DNA of 39,648 nt from Phycisphaerae bacterium (GCA_016794925.1 JAEUIW010000006.1:156345-195992), one strand, 5' to 3'; positions 27,205-36,262 are shown, counted from the first letter of the stretch. A program made the numbers and translations. Notes: generated from the sequence alone by a model not told the origin.

Positions 27205-28169
27205 GGGTTCTTCCTCCCTGTCGCGACCGACGACCAATCCGCTACGGGCTCCTCGAACCGCACCGCCGCGGGCGTTCCGGCGGGCCACCTTGACGGGTTC
27301 GCGATCTCAACCCGGACACGGCGCGTGCCGCTCGCCATGTCGGCCACCGGGGACACGTGGAGCACCCGCCCGCGCACAACCTTCACGGAGTCCCCGATCA
27401 CCAGCATCACCCACGCCGAGCTGTCCGTTTTCAATCCGAGCCGCAACGTCTCGTCGGTCGGCACCGGCGCCTCGACCCACAGCAGGTCGGTGTTCACGAC
27501 CCGCACGACCTTCTCCGCCTCGTTCAGCCCTTGCCCCTGTTCCACCATCACCGATTCGACCCTGCCGTCGAACGGCGCCTCCAGGCGGTACCGCTCCAAC
27601 TGGCGTTCCAGCGTCTCCAGTCGCAACTGCTCTTCCTTGAGCCTCGCCCGCGCCGCGTCCAACTGGTGGCGCGCGTTGTCCACCGAAAGCCGCAACTCCG
27701 CCTCCTCGCTCGGCGAGCTCTTCGCGTTCTCCGCGGCGGCCTTCCGATACTGGTCGTAGCGGAACTGCGCGAGTTCCAGCGCCGTCGCCGCCCCCTTCAC
27801 TTCCGCCTCGTTGCTCGACCGAACACGCTGCGTGGCGATCGCCGCGAGAATGTCCGCGTCTCTGGCCCGCACCAGAACCTGGCCCTTCTTCACCGCCTCA
27901 TCGGGCTTGACCAGGATCTCTCGAACCTCCGAGGGCTGGGTGAAGCTCAGCACGCTGTCCTGGCTCGGCCGCGTCGCCCACAACACCCCGCCGAACTTGC
28001 GTGCCATCTCATCAAACCGCCCTCCGGGCGTCGTCGGCGACACGCTCGCCAGAGAGGGGGTGTTGGGAGGCTCCGCTCGACCCTCCCCGGTAGTGGGCAC
28101 CCCGAGAACGACCGCCAATCCGAGTAACCCAAGTCCGCACCAACTCCGTCGGTCACGCTGGATCATCAT
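27201..28169 (-). CDS. Periplasmic adaptor (HlyD/RND membrane-fusion family)
   Basis: A 322-residue exported adaptor. A signal peptide spans residues 1-32 (basic MMIQRDRR, core CGLGLLGLAVVLGV, likely cut after GRA). The lipoyl half-motif SEVREILVKPDEAVKKGQVLVRARD is followed by a long coiled coil (about 110-195, many Arg/Glu/Gln) and the second half LEAPFDGRVESVMVEQGQGL. A beta-barrel with WVEAPVPTDETLRLG and HVSPVADMASGTRRVRVEI closes it, as in RND adaptors. It is the first gene of the four-gene operon and overlaps the GAF-HlyD gene. Two ATG codons lie in tandem; the second, 28166, stands five bases from a TATCAT -10 element and may be the start of a leaderless mRNA. No inner-membrane RND pump or TolC gene is nearby. 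Confidence 0.9.
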   Translation of the reverse strand: MMIQRDRRSWCGLGLLGLAVVLGVPTTGEGRAEPPNTPSLASVSPTTPGGRFDEMARKFGGVLWATRPSQDSVLSFTQPSEVREILVKPDEAVKKGQVLVRARDADILAAIATQRVRSSNEAEVKGAATALELAQFRYDQYRKAAAENAKSSPSEEAELRLSVDNARHQLDAARARLKEEQLRLETLERQLERYRLEAPFDGRVESVMVEQGQGLNEAEKVVRVVNTDLLWVEAPVPTDETLRLGLKTDSSAWVMLVIGDSVKVVRGRVLHVSPVADMASGTRRVRVEIANPSRWPAGTPAAVRFEEPVADWSSVATGRKNP

Positions 28170-28171
28170 TG

Positions 28172-28177
28172 ATGATA
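28172..28177 (-). promoter_or_regulatory. -10-like element TATCAT of the adaptor/M50/SecA-like operon
   Basis: On the minus strand TATCAT ends two bases before ATG 28169 and five bases before ATG 28166. This suggests a leaderless transcript starting at the second ATG. No clear -35 is visible. Confidence 0.4.
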
Positions 28178-28378
28178 GTGGCCTCTCTACACCCCGCGAG
28201 TACGTTCGAACGCGTCACCACCCAAACCGTATTTAATGTCCGATAACTGTCGCTCACTCTTCCTCCGTCCGTACCACCACGGGCTCGAACGTCAGCACTT
28301 TACGAGAAGACCTATCCTTGGGTTTCCCCCACGACTCCCGCCTCCGCGGCGATTGTGGGCGCGAGATTCTCCCAAAGG

Positions 28379-28394
28379 CCGATCGGCCGATCGG
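28379..28394. promoter_or_regulatory. Perfect 16-bp palindrome, possible operator
   Basis: CCGATCGGCCGATCGG reads the same on both strands and lies 29 bases before the GTG at 28424, in the divergent gap between the adaptor operon and the aminotransferase gene. It could bind a dimeric regulator. It may also be chance in GC-rich DNA. Confidence 0.35.
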
Positions 28395-28423
28395 GGGAGC
28401 CGCAACCCAGTTGGAGAGCCCCC

Positions 28424-29620
28424 GTGCCCGATGCGTCAGCCTTCGCCGCAACTCCCACCAAGACATCTGTTCGCACCCCTCTCGCGGTGCAGGGGGGAAC
28501 GCCCGTTTCCGCCACGCCCGTCCCGTTCATGGTCGTGGGACTGTCCGACGCGGACATCGAATCCGCGATGAAGGTGCTGCGATCCGGCATGCTGCGGTCG
28601 GCCGCCAAGTGCGCCGAACTGGAAGCCCGCTTCGCCGAGATGAGCCACGCCAAGCACGCGATGACGTGCGCCAACGGGACCTGTGCCCTTCAGCTCGCGT
28701 ACGAGCCCCTGTTCCGCCCCGGCGATGAGGTGCTCGTCCCCGCGTGGTCCTACATCGCCACCGTGTCGATGGTCGTGGCCCGGGGCGGCATCCCGGTGTT
28801 CTGCGATGCGGACCCGCGCACGCTTCAGATCGACCTGGCCGATGCGGCCCGGCGCGTCACCGGCCGCACCACGGCCATCGCCGCGACGCACCTGTACGGC
28901 TGCCCCGTGGACATCGACGCGACGCAGGCCTTGGCGCGCAGGCACGGCCTTCGGGTTATTTACGACGCCGCTCAGGCCCACCTGGCGACCTACAAGGCCA
29001 AGGGCATCGGCGCGTTCGGGGACGCGGTCACCTACTCGTTCTACGCCACCAAGAATCTCGCCACCGGCGAGGGCGGCATGGTCACGACCAACGACGACGC
29101 GCTGGCCCGCCAGATCAAGCTTCTTCGCTCGCACGGGGAGACCGACAAGTACCTCCACGAGTCCGTCGGTTACAACTACCGCATGAATGACATCACGGGC
29201 GCCATCGGCTGCTCGCGCCTGGACCGCCTGTCGCGTGAGACCGACGCCCGTCGTGCCGCCGCGGCACGGCTCGACGGCATCCTCAGCCGATTCGACGGGC
29301 TCGCGCCCGCCGCGATCACGCCGGGCGCGTCCTCCGCGTACCACCTCTACACCGCGGTGCTGGACCTGGGAAAGGTCCGCTGCACCCGCGACCAGTTCTG
29401 CGATGCGCTCAAGGCCGAGGGCGTGCCGACGGCCGTCCACTACCCGCGTCCGCTCCCGGACCAGCCCGCGCTGGCATCGTTCGCCACCGACGACTATCCG
29501 GTGGCCCGCCGTCTCGCCAAGACCGTCCTTTGCCTCCCGATGCACCACGCCCTGACCGACGCGCATTTCGCCATCATTGAGGCCGCGATCGCCAAGGTGC
29601 TCAGCGCGTACCGGGCCTGA
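28424..29620 (+). CDS. DegT/DnrJ/EryC1 family PLP-dependent aminotransferase
   Basis: A 398-residue aminotransferase of the sugar-nucleotide type. The PLP lysine is K210 in SFYATKNLATGEGGMV; D181 in VIYDAAQAHLA contacts the cofactor ring, and ANGTCALQLAY binds the phosphate. YNYRMNDITGAIG and the C-terminal PTAVHYPRPL are family motifs. The start is taken at GTG 28424, with GGAG eight bases upstream (28413-28416); another GTG at 28355 would add 23 residues rich in Arg, Ser and Pro. It overlaps the ComB-like gene by one base (TGATG), so the two are coupled. The natural substrate is probably a nucleotide-linked keto-sugar; a sulfonate substrate suggested by the ComB neighbour is only a possibility. 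Confidence 0.93.
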   Translation: MPDASAFAATPTKTSVRTPLAVQGGTPVSATPVPFMVVGLSDADIESAMKVLRSGMLRSAAKCAELEARFAEMSHAKHAMTCANGTCALQLAYEPLFRPGDEVLVPAWSYIATVSMVVARGGIPVFCDADPRTLQIDLADAARRVTGRTTAIAATHLYGCPVDIDATQALARRHGLRVIYDAAQAHLATYKAKGIGAFGDAVTYSFYATKNLATGEGGMVTTNDDALARQIKLLRSHGETDKYLHESVGYNYRMNDITGAIGCSRLDRLSRETDARRAAAARLDGILSRFDGLAPAAITPGASSAYHLYTAVLDLGKVRCTRDQFCDALKAEGVPTAVHYPRPLPDQPALASFATDDYPVARRLAKTVLCLPMHHALTDAHFAIIEAAIAKVLSAYRA

Positions 29621-30369
29621 TGTTCCGCCCGCTCTCGGTTCACCTTTTTCCCCCGGGGCCCGAACTGGATTCCATGCGCGGCTGCGTGTGCGTCGTGATC
29701 GATCTGCTCCGCGCCTCGACCACCATCACCCGAGCGCTGTCCGTCGGCGCGGCCCGGGTCATCCCTTGCGCCGATCCGGAGGCCGCGCTCCGAATCCGGG
29801 AATCGCTTCCCCCCGGAACGTGCCTGCTCGGCGGGGAGCGCGGCGGAGTGCGGATCCCAGGCTTCGATCTCGGGAACTCTCCGGCGGAGTACTCTGCCGC
29901 GCGAGTCGCGGGAAGAGCGATCGCGTTCACCACCAGCAACGGCACCCGCGCCGTCGAGGTCGCGCGACGCTCCGGCGCTGCACGCATCCTCGTGGGTTGC
30001 CTGAACAACCGTCGCGCGGTCGCCGACGCACTCGCGCGGGAGGATCGCCCGATCTGCCTCCTCTGCGCGGGCACCAACGGGCGGCTATCCCTCGACGACG
30101 TCCTCGCCGCCGGTGCGATCGTCGATCGGATGTGCACGGGAGGCCTTTCGGCCTTCTCGGATGACACGCCGCGCCTGTGCCGGGACCTGTGGCGGCACGC
30201 GGTCTCCGCTGCGGACGGCCTCGCATCGTCGCTCGCCGAGTCATCGGGCGGACGCGGCCTCACGGCGATCGGATTCGCGGATGATGTGCGGTCGTGCGCC
30301 GAGATCGACACCTGCTCGATCGTGCCGGAATTCGATTGCGTTCAGGCGGCGTTCGTGCTCGAACGCTGA
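29620..30369 (+). CDS. comB: 2-phosphosulfolactate phosphatase-like protein
   Basis: A 249-residue protein with the ComB signatures: VVIDLLRASTTI near residues 25-36, LGGERGGVRIPGFDLGNSPAEY (about 70-91) and FTTSNGTRAVE. ComB removes phosphate from phosphosulfolactate in coenzyme M synthesis in methanogens. Homologues are widespread in bacteria that do not make coenzyme M in the classical way, where the role is unclear. C-terminal Asp and Cys residues (DVRSCAEIDTCSIVPEF) are also family-typical. It starts at ATG 29620 inside the aminotransferase stop. None of the other coenzyme M genes is in view, so the reaction is assigned by family only. Confidence 0.9.
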   Translation: MFRPLSVHLFPPGPELDSMRGCVCVVIDLLRASTTITRALSVGAARVIPCADPEAALRIRESLPPGTCLLGGERGGVRIPGFDLGNSPAEYSAARVAGRAIAFTTSNGTRAVEVARRSGAARILVGCLNNRRAVADALAREDRPICLLCAGTNGRLSLDDVLAAGAIVDRMCTGGLSAFSDDTPRLCRDLWRHAVSAADGLASSLAESSGGRGLTAIGFADDVRSCAEIDTCSIVPEFDCVQAAFVLER

Positions 30370-30433
30370 GCACGGAACGAGCGCGGATTCGCCGCGGCTT
30401 GATCGGCCCGCACAGTCGCACACGCAGCCGCGG

Positions 30434-31474
30434 CTATCGACCCGCCAGCCCCACGCACAACACGCGCCCGCCCGGACCCATGCGGAGCGCCGCGGCGGGC
30501 GCGATCGCGGCCGGCACCAGGACCGTCGTTCCGGCGCGAACCATGACTTCCTCAAACCCCGACTCCCCACCCGCGCGCGGCGACACGCTCCCCGTGCCGC
30601 TGATCACCATCAGCACCACGCACGATCCTCCCGTTCCGCCTGCCCGTTGATCCGCGCCCCCGCCGATCGCTCGCTCTTCGCAGGACAGGCTGATCTCATC
30701 GATCGTGTAGAACGCCGTCTCGGAGAGCCTCGCCCGCGCCGAGCCGCCGCCCCCGACGATCCGGCGCCCGCGCGGCGCCGGACCGAAGTCGATGCACTCG
30801 AGCGCCGGGCCGATATGCAACTCCCGCCCGGCCCGGCCCCAATCGAAGACGCGGAACGTCGTGTCGCTGGGCGTCTGCACCTCCGCCACCACCACCCCCG
30901 CGCCCAGCGCGTGAACCGTTCCGCTCGGAAGATCATGCACCGTGCCCGGCACCGCGGCGACCTCGATCAGGTCCTCGACGACGTTTCCATCGGCGACCTT
31001 CCGCGCGAAGCTCTCGCGCGTCACGCCCCTCTTCACACCCTTGTACAGCAGCGCCCCAGGCTCGGCGTCCAGGATGTACCAGCTCTCGGTCTTCAGATGC
31101 GCGCCGGGCCGGCCCGCCGCATACGCCGGGCTGGGATGAACCTGCACGCTCAGGTTCTCGCGCGCGTCAAGGTACTTGATCAGCAGCGGGAACCCGCCCT
31201 CATCCGTCAGGCCCGACCGCGATATCAACGCCTCTCCCCAGAGGCCGATCACCTCGTGCAGCGTACGACCCCGGAGCGCCCCGTTGGAGACGATGCTCCG
31301 TGCCGCGCCGCCCCCCGCCCCCGAGACGCTGGTGGACGCCAGGTCCGCCACCTCCCACGATTCACCGATCGACTTCCCGGGCGGCAGCCGCTTGCCGAAC
31401 CGCTCCAGCGCTCGCCCACCCCACACCTTCTCAAAGAACATGGGCTCGAAGACCAGCGGGTACACGCCGTCCAT
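30434..31474 (-). CDS. manA: Mannose-6-phosphate isomerase, class I
   Basis: A 346-residue zinc enzyme interconverting mannose-6-phosphate and fructose-6-phosphate. Metal ligands are all present: Q111 and H113 in SVQVHP, E130 in KTESWYIL and H188 in PSGTVHALG. VQTPSDTTFRVFDWGR holds the catalytic arginine. The opening YPLVFEPMFFEKVWGGRAL is the usual N-terminus of the Bacillus-type short form. The start is ATG 31474, which has GGAGGAG six bases upstream (31481-31487); the frame could extend to 31519 without family support. It lies 49 bases behind ychF on the same strand and is convergent with comB. An Arg/Gly-rich insert without motifs is near residue 280. Confidence 0.95.
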   Translation of the reverse strand: MDGVYPLVFEPMFFEKVWGGRALERFGKRLPPGKSIGESWEVADLASTSVSGAGGGAARSIVSNGALRGRTLHEVIGLWGEALISRSGLTDEGGFPLLIKYLDARENLSVQVHPSPAYAAGRPGAHLKTESWYILDAEPGALLYKGVKRGVTRESFARKVADGNVVEDLIEVAAVPGTVHDLPSGTVHALGAGVVVAEVQTPSDTTFRVFDWGRAGRELHIGPALECIDFGPAPRGRRIVGGGGSARARLSETAFYTIDEISLSCEERAIGGGADQRAGGTGGSCVVLMVISGTGSVSPRAGGESGFEEVMVRAGTTVLVPAAIAPAAALRMGPGGRVLCVGLAGR

Positions 31475-31480
31475 CCGGTG

Positions 31481-31487
31481 CTCCTCC
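31481..31487 (-). promoter_or_regulatory. Ribosome binding site of manA
   Basis: GGAGGAG on the minus strand, six bases before ATG 31474, decides between this start and the ATG 45 bases upstream. Confidence 0.75.
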
Positions 31488-31523
31488 GCGCCCCCGTCGC
31501 CCGGCCGGGCCGCCCCCATCGGC

Positions 31524-32633
31524 TCACACGTTGAACAGGAAGTGGCACACGTCCGCGTCCCGCATCACGTAGCTCTTGCCCTCGATCCGCAGCCGACCCG
31601 CCTCCTTGATCGCTTTCTCGGTCTTGAACTCCTCGAGGTCGCTCACCGCATAGATCTCGGCGCGGATGAACCCCTTCTCGAAATCGGAGTGGATGACCCC
31701 CGCGGCCTGCGGCGCCGTCGCCCCCACCGGCACCGGCCAGGCACGGATCTCCTTGGGGCCCGCCGTGTAGAACGACTGCAATCCCAGCAGGCGGTACGCG
31801 GCCCGGGCGAGCGCATTCAGCGCCGGCTCCTTCATTCCCAGGCTCTCAAGCATCTCGCGCCGATCCGCTGGGGCAAGATCCGCAAGCTCGCTCTCAATCT
31901 TCGCGCACACCGGCACCACCTGCATGCCCTCGCTCGCGGCGTGCGCCCGCACCCGCGTGGCCAAGCTGCCCTCGCCCAGGGGATCGGCGTCGTCCACGTT
32001 CGCGACATACAGCACGGGCTTGGCCGTCAGCATCCCCAACGACCGCGCCGCCTTCCGCTCCTCCGCGTCGATCAGGTCCTTCAGCACCGCCCGCGCCGGC
32101 GCCCCCCGGTCCAGTTCGGGCTTGAGCTTCTTGAGCACGGCATGGCGGGCGATCGCTTCCTTCTCACCGCTCTTGGCGGCTCGCTCCGCCTTCCCGATCG
32201 CGCCGTCTACCGTCTGCAGATCGGCCAGGATCAGCTCCGTCTCGATGATCCCGATGTCGCGGATCGGGTCGACCGACCCCTCGACGTGCGTGATGTCCTC
32301 GCCCCCCGGCGCCTTCTCGAAGCACCGCACCACGTGGATGATCGCGTCCACCTCGCGGATATGGCTCAGGAACTGGTTGCCCAGGCCCTCCCCCGTGCTC
32401 GCGCCCTTCACGATCCCCGCGATGTCCACCAGTCGCATCGCCGCCGGAACGATCTTCACCGTCTCGATGTGCCGGTTGATCACCGCCAGTCGATCGTCGG
32501 GTATCGACACGATCCCCACGTTCGGCTCGATGGTCGCGAAGGGATAGTTCGCGGCCAGCGCCTTGGCCGCGGTGAGCGCATTGAACAACGTGGATTTTCC
32601 GACGTTGGGCAGACCGACGATTCCGGCTTCCAT
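31524..32633 (-). CDS. ychF: YchF/OLA1 family redox-regulated ATPase (GTPase fold)
   Basis: A 369-residue Obg-like P-loop protein that binds ribosomes and is widely conserved. G1 GLPNVGKST is at residues 7-15 and G3 is [11 protein letters not shown]. The altered G4 motif reads ANVDDAD (NxxE in most members), fitting preference for ATP. A coiled-coil insert follows G3. The C-terminal TGS domain is clear: [31 protein letters not shown] and the end [15 protein letters not shown]. The start is ATG 32633 before [10 protein letters not shown], with GGAG nine bases upstream; an extension by ten residues has no support. It lies between the OPT gene (107 bases) and manA. Confidence 0.97.
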   Translation of the reverse strand: MEAGIVGLPNVGKSTLFNALTAAKALAANYPFATIEPNVGIVSIPDDRLAVINRHIETVKIVPAAMRLVDIAGIVKGASTGEGLGNQFLSHIREVDAIIHVVRCFEKAPGGEDITHVEGSVDPIRDIGIIETELILADLQTVDGAIGKAERAAKSGEKEAIARHAVLKKLKPELDRGAPARAVLKDLIDAEERKAARSLGMLTAKPVLYVANVDDADPLGEGSLATRVRAHAASEGMQVVPVCAKIESELADLAPADRREMLESLGMKEPALNALARAAYRLLGLQSFYTAGPKEIRAWPVPVGATAPQAAGVIHSDFEKGFIRAEIYAVSDLEEFKTEKAIKEAGRLRIEGKSYVMRDADVCHFLFNV

Positions 32634-32740
32634 CGACGCGCTCTCCGGCCCGATCCGCGGCAACTCCCCGCATGCCGGGGTGCGCCAAAATGGGCCGAGA
32701 TCCTAGGTGCGGACCCACACCGATCGCGCCGCTGGAAACC

Positions 32741-34951
32741 TCACGGCGCCCCGATCCGCGCCGGCGCGGTCCCGGCTTCCGGAACCGCAGGGCCGGCCGC
32801 CGCCATCACCGAGGCCGGGCCGATCGCGTCCGGCTGCGCCGCGGCCGTGCCCTCCGCCTTGGGCGTCATCAGGAAGATCGCGGTCGCGAGCATCGCCAGC
32901 ACCGCCTTCATCAGCGACTCGCCGGCGATCACCCCGCACGCCGCGCCAATCGAGAACTTGTCGGACGATTTCCGGTGCAGCAGCTCCCAGACCCACCCAA
33001 CCAGCGCCCCAACCATGAATCCGAGCGAACTCGAGTACGGGATCACCCAGGACAGCCCCAGGCCCATCGCCGAGGGCACGTACTTCCGCATGGATGCGGG
33101 CGTCAGCTTCTCGATCGTGGGCAGGACCACCCCCACGAGCGCCCCGATCAGGATCGCGTACTGCGCCGAGACCGGCAACTGGTCGATCCCTTTGGTCAGC
33201 ACCTTCGCCACCGCCTCCCACTGCCGCGTGGACGGCGCGGCGAACTTTTCGAGCTCCGCCTTGTTCGGCACCATCAGAAACCAGATGGGCACGATCGCGA
33301 GCGTCCCGAAGAACACCCCGTAGAACTGCGCCAGGAACTGCCGGCGCGGGTTCGCGCCCAGGAGGTACCCGCTCTTCAGGTCCGTCAGCAGGTCCGCCGA
33401 TCCGATCGCGCTGTTCGCCGCCACGCCCGCCGACGCCAGGTTCGGCACGATCTGGCCCGGGTGGAACGCCGCGAACATCAGCTGCATCACCTTCCCCATG
33501 GCCCCGATCGGCGTCGTGTCGGTCTCGCCCGTGGCGCGGCACGCCACCAGCGACAGGAAGAACGACATCCCGATCGCGATCAGCCCCGCCCACCACGAGA
33601 TGTGGAACGCCACCATCTGCACCGCCAGCAGCGCCAGCCCGATCGGGATCAGCCCCGCCACCATCCACGAAGTCGGCACCTCCACCGCCGCCAGTTGCCG
33701 CTCCGCCGACGAGGCGTCCCCCATGTTCCCGGTCCGGCTTCCCAGGAAATTCGTGAACGCGCGCCCCACCGTCCGCCACTGCAGGGCCAGCGACGTCAGG
33801 CTCGCGAACACCATCACCGCGGTCCCGCCCCACAGCGCCCACGTCACGAACTTCAACTGCGTTCCCGCTCCGTTCAGGTCGATGTTCCGCACCACGCCGG
33901 GCGTCGCGGTCGCGGCGTCGAACACCGGCTTGCCGTCCACCATCGACCACCCCGTGCCCGCGTGCGCGATGTCCTGCTGCACCAGCCACGGACCCACGAC
34001 CAGGAACAGCAGCAGCGAACCCGCGAACATCGACAGGCACACCCGCATCCCCGTGATGATCCCCGCCCCGATGAGCAGCAGGCTCGGCTCGAACACGTAC
34101 GCCTGCGGCACTTTCCCCGCGACCGTGCCGAACCCTCCCTCGGGCACCTCGCCCGGGATCTGCAGCCGGAAGAACTTCTCCCCGGACCAGTCGAACAGCC
34201 GCTTGATGAACCCGACCTTCTCCGCCGTGCCGTCGTCCGTGTTGAAGAACCCCACCAGCAGCCCCGCCACGATCCCGGAGATCAGCACGTACGCCTTCGT
34301 CATCGCGTCCTTGCTCTGGCTGTACAGGCTCTTGAGCATCTCCGCGGACGCCGTCCCCGACGGGAAACGCAACTGCTCGTGGTTGATCATCTGGCGCTTC
34401 AGCGGGATCGCCAGGAACACCCCGAGCAGGCCCGTGCACAGCGTGAACGCGGCGACGATCGCCCAGTGCGTCACGCCCCACGAGGTCACGTCCGCGGCCG
34501 TCTTTCCTTCGGGCACCGGCGCCAGCAGGAGCAGCGCGCCGAACATCGTCGCGATCGTCGAGCCCGTCGAGTACCCCGCCGCCGACGCCGTCGACTGCAT
34601 GCAGTTGTTCTCGAGGATCGACATCTGGCTCAGCGCCCCGCCCGTCAGCGAGCGCAGCCCGTTCCAGATCACGAAGCTCATCACGCACGCCGTGATCGCC
34701 ACCCCGAAGGCCCAACCGATCGCCAGCGTCGTGTACAGGTTCGACGCCGCCATCGCCATGCCCAGGATCCCGCCCATCAGCACCGCGCGCCACGTCAACT
34801 GCGGCATGCGGTCGCCCCGGTACACGTGGTTGAACCAGTGCGCGTCCTTCTCTTCCGGTGTCGCATCCGCCGCCAGCACCGGGATGCCCGGGTCCGCCAC
34901 CGCCGCTTCGTCACCCCGCGCATCGCCGCCGAATCCCGCCATCGCGTCCAT
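32741..34951 (-). CDS. OPT family oligopeptide transporter
   Basis: A 736-residue membrane protein with about 14-16 helices. The opening RMPQLTWRAVLMGGILGMAMAASNLYTTLAIGWAFG is the OPT hallmark (E/Q-L-T-x-R-A followed by a long helix). ENNCMQSTASAAGYSTGSTIATM is the conserved central segment. LRFPSGTASAEMLKSLYSQ and SADLLTDLKSGYLLGANPRRQF are also family-typical. OPT members import oligopeptides or metal chelates by proton symport; no specificity can be read here. The start is taken at ATG 34951 with an AAGGG six bases before; an upstream extension of 12 residues is possible. The gene is divergent from the radical SAM gene across 158 bases. Confidence 0.93.
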   Translation of the reverse strand: MDAMAGFGGDARGDEAAVADPGIPVLAADATPEEKDAHWFNHVYRGDRMPQLTWRAVLMGGILGMAMAASNLYTTLAIGWAFGVAITACVMSFVIWNGLRSLTGGALSQMSILENNCMQSTASAAGYSTGSTIATMFGALLLLAPVPEGKTAADVTSWGVTHWAIVAAFTLCTGLLGVFLAIPLKRQMINHEQLRFPSGTASAEMLKSLYSQSKDAMTKAYVLISGIVAGLLVGFFNTDDGTAEKVGFIKRLFDWSGEKFFRLQIPGEVPEGGFGTVAGKVPQAYVFEPSLLLIGAGIITGMRVCLSMFAGSLLLFLVVGPWLVQQDIAHAGTGWSMVDGKPVFDAATATPGVVRNIDLNGAGTQLKFVTWALWGGTAVMVFASLTSLALQWRTVGRAFTNFLGSRTGNMGDASSAERQLAAVEVPTSWMVAGLIPIGLALLAVQMVAFHISWWAGLIAIGMSFFLSLVACRATGETDTTPIGAMGKVMQLMFAAFHPGQIVPNLASAGVAANSAIGSADLLTDLKSGYLLGANPRRQFLAQFYGVFFGTLAIVPIWFLMVPNKAELEKFAAPSTRQWEAVAKVLTKGIDQLPVSAQYAILIGALVGVVLPTIEKLTPASMRKYVPSAMGLGLSWVIPYSSSLGFMVGALVGWVWELLHRKSSDKFSIGAACGVIAGESLMKAVLAMLATAIFLMTPKAEGTAAAQPDAIGPASVMAAAGPAVPEAGTAPARIGAP

Positions 34952-35094
34952 CCCTTCGCCGCAGCGCGGCTGCCGAACCCCCCGCACAACCCATCACCGT
35001 CGCAAAAACCCCATCCCAGTGCGAACCTACCGCAATTCCACCACCACGGCAACAACCCGCAATACCGATACTCCCGCCACACGTAAAAAGTTCG

Positions 35095-35100
35095 TATAAT
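35095..35100 (+). promoter_or_regulatory. -10 element TATAAT upstream of the radical SAM gene
   Basis: A perfect TATAAT in an AT-rich island, nine bases before ATG 35110. The transcript would begin within about three bases of the start codon. No TTGACA-like -35 is apparent at 17 bases. It is the clearest promoter in the window. Confidence 0.6.
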
Positions 35101-35109
35101 ATTCGGTAT

Positions 35110-36243
35110 ATGCCCGAGCCACGCCAACCCGACCACGACTACCGCGATGCGCTCGCATCCGGCCCCGTCCGCGGTCGCGGGAGCAACCTCAATCCCGGCA
35201 ACCGCTTCGAAACGATCCGCCTCCACGTCCTGGGCGAGCACCTCGATGAGATCATCGCCGAGAATCCCGACGGCACGCAAGTTCGCACCACGATCCTCCC
35301 GGACCGCACCCGCTCCGTGATCAATCCCGTCGACTCCCCCGACCTCCCCATGAAGTGGACCATCAACCCCTACCGCGGGTGCGAGCACGGCTGCATCTAC
35401 TGCTACGCACGCCCCGGACACGAGTATCTCGGCATGTCCAGCGGCCTCGATTTCGAGACCCGCATCATGGCCAAGCTCGATGCCCCCGAGATTCTCCGAC
35501 GCGAGCTCGCCCGGCCGTCCTGGTCGGGCGAGCCCATCGTCCTCTCCGGCGTCACCGATCCCTACCAGCCCATCGAATCGAAACTCGGACTCACCCGGCG
35601 CATCCTCGAAATTTGCGTCGAGCATTTCCAGCCGCTCGCGTTCATCACCAAGAGCTCCCTCATCCTCCGCGACCTCGACCTGCTCGATCGTCTCCGGGAG
35701 CGCCAGGCCGTCCGGGTCAGCGTGAGCCTCACCACGCTCGACCCCGCGCTCGCGGCCGCCATGGAACCCCGTGCCGCCAGCCCCGCCGGCCGCCTCCGCA
35801 CCATCGAGACCCTCGCCCGCGCCGGCATCCCCGTCAACGTCATGACCGCGCCCATCATCCCCGCGATCAACGACCGCGAGATCCCCGCCCTTCTTCGCGC
35901 CGCCCGCGACGCCGGCGCCACCTCCGCCGCTTGGGTCCTGCTCCGCCTCCCCCATCAGATCAAGGCTCTCTTTCTCGAATGGCTCGCGCGGCACGTCCCC
36001 GATCGCGCCGCGCACGTCGAGAGTCTCATCCGCCAGACCCGCGACGGCGACCTCTACACCTCCGAGTTCTTCGATCGCCGCCGCGGCACCGGCCCCATCG
36101 CCGAGCAGATCGCCCAGACCTTCCGCGTCTTCGCGCGACGCTATCGCCTGGACCGCGGCGGATCCCCGCTCAACTCCTCCGCCTTCCGTCGCCCGGATGA
36201 CCTCTTCGACTCCGCACGCCCCGACCAGCTCCGCCTCTTCTGA
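35110..36243 (+). CDS. Radical SAM protein, PA0069/Rv2578c family
   Basis: A 377-residue radical SAM enzyme. The cluster cysteines C91, C95 and C98 lie in RGCEHGCIYCYARP, and the spacing of the C-x3-C-x2-C motif is standard. The lead-in GRGSNLNPGNRFE and the motif SGVTDPYQPIE are characteristic of the PA0069 family, whose function is unknown. VSLTTLDPALAAAMEPRAASPAGRLRTIE and the later PVNVMTAPIIPAIND are shared with the family. The start is ATG 35110; the frame runs open further left, but that part is low-complexity Pro/Arg and lies upstream of the TATAAT. No ribosome site is seen, which fits a near-leaderless mRNA. The next gene starts 31 bases after its stop. Confidence 0.93.
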   Translation: MPEPRQPDHDYRDALASGPVRGRGSNLNPGNRFETIRLHVLGEHLDEIIAENPDGTQVRTTILPDRTRSVINPVDSPDLPMKWTINPYRGCEHGCIYCYARPGHEYLGMSSGLDFETRIMAKLDAPEILRRELARPSWSGEPIVLSGVTDPYQPIESKLGLTRRILEICVEHFQPLAFITKSSLILRDLDLLDRLRERQAVRVSVSLTTLDPALAAAMEPRAASPAGRLRTIETLARAGIPVNVMTAPIIPAINDREIPALLRAARDAGATSAAWVLLRLPHQIKALFLEWLARHVPDRAAHVESLIRQTRDGDLYTSEFFDRRRGTGPIAEQIAQTFRVFARRYRLDRGGSPLNSSAFRRPDDLFDSARPDQLRLF

Positions 36244-36262
36244 CCAACCTCACCCCGCTCGG

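Noticed and set aside
24997..27759. Open frame of 920 codons on the plus strand
   Set aside because: Antisense to the GAF-HlyD and adaptor genes. Composition is Arg/His/Pro-rich and no family is recognisable.
30391..30434. Two GCCGCGGC copies between comB and manA
   Set aside because: Each copy is self-palindromic and pairing between them would span 28 bases; too weak to call a terminator.
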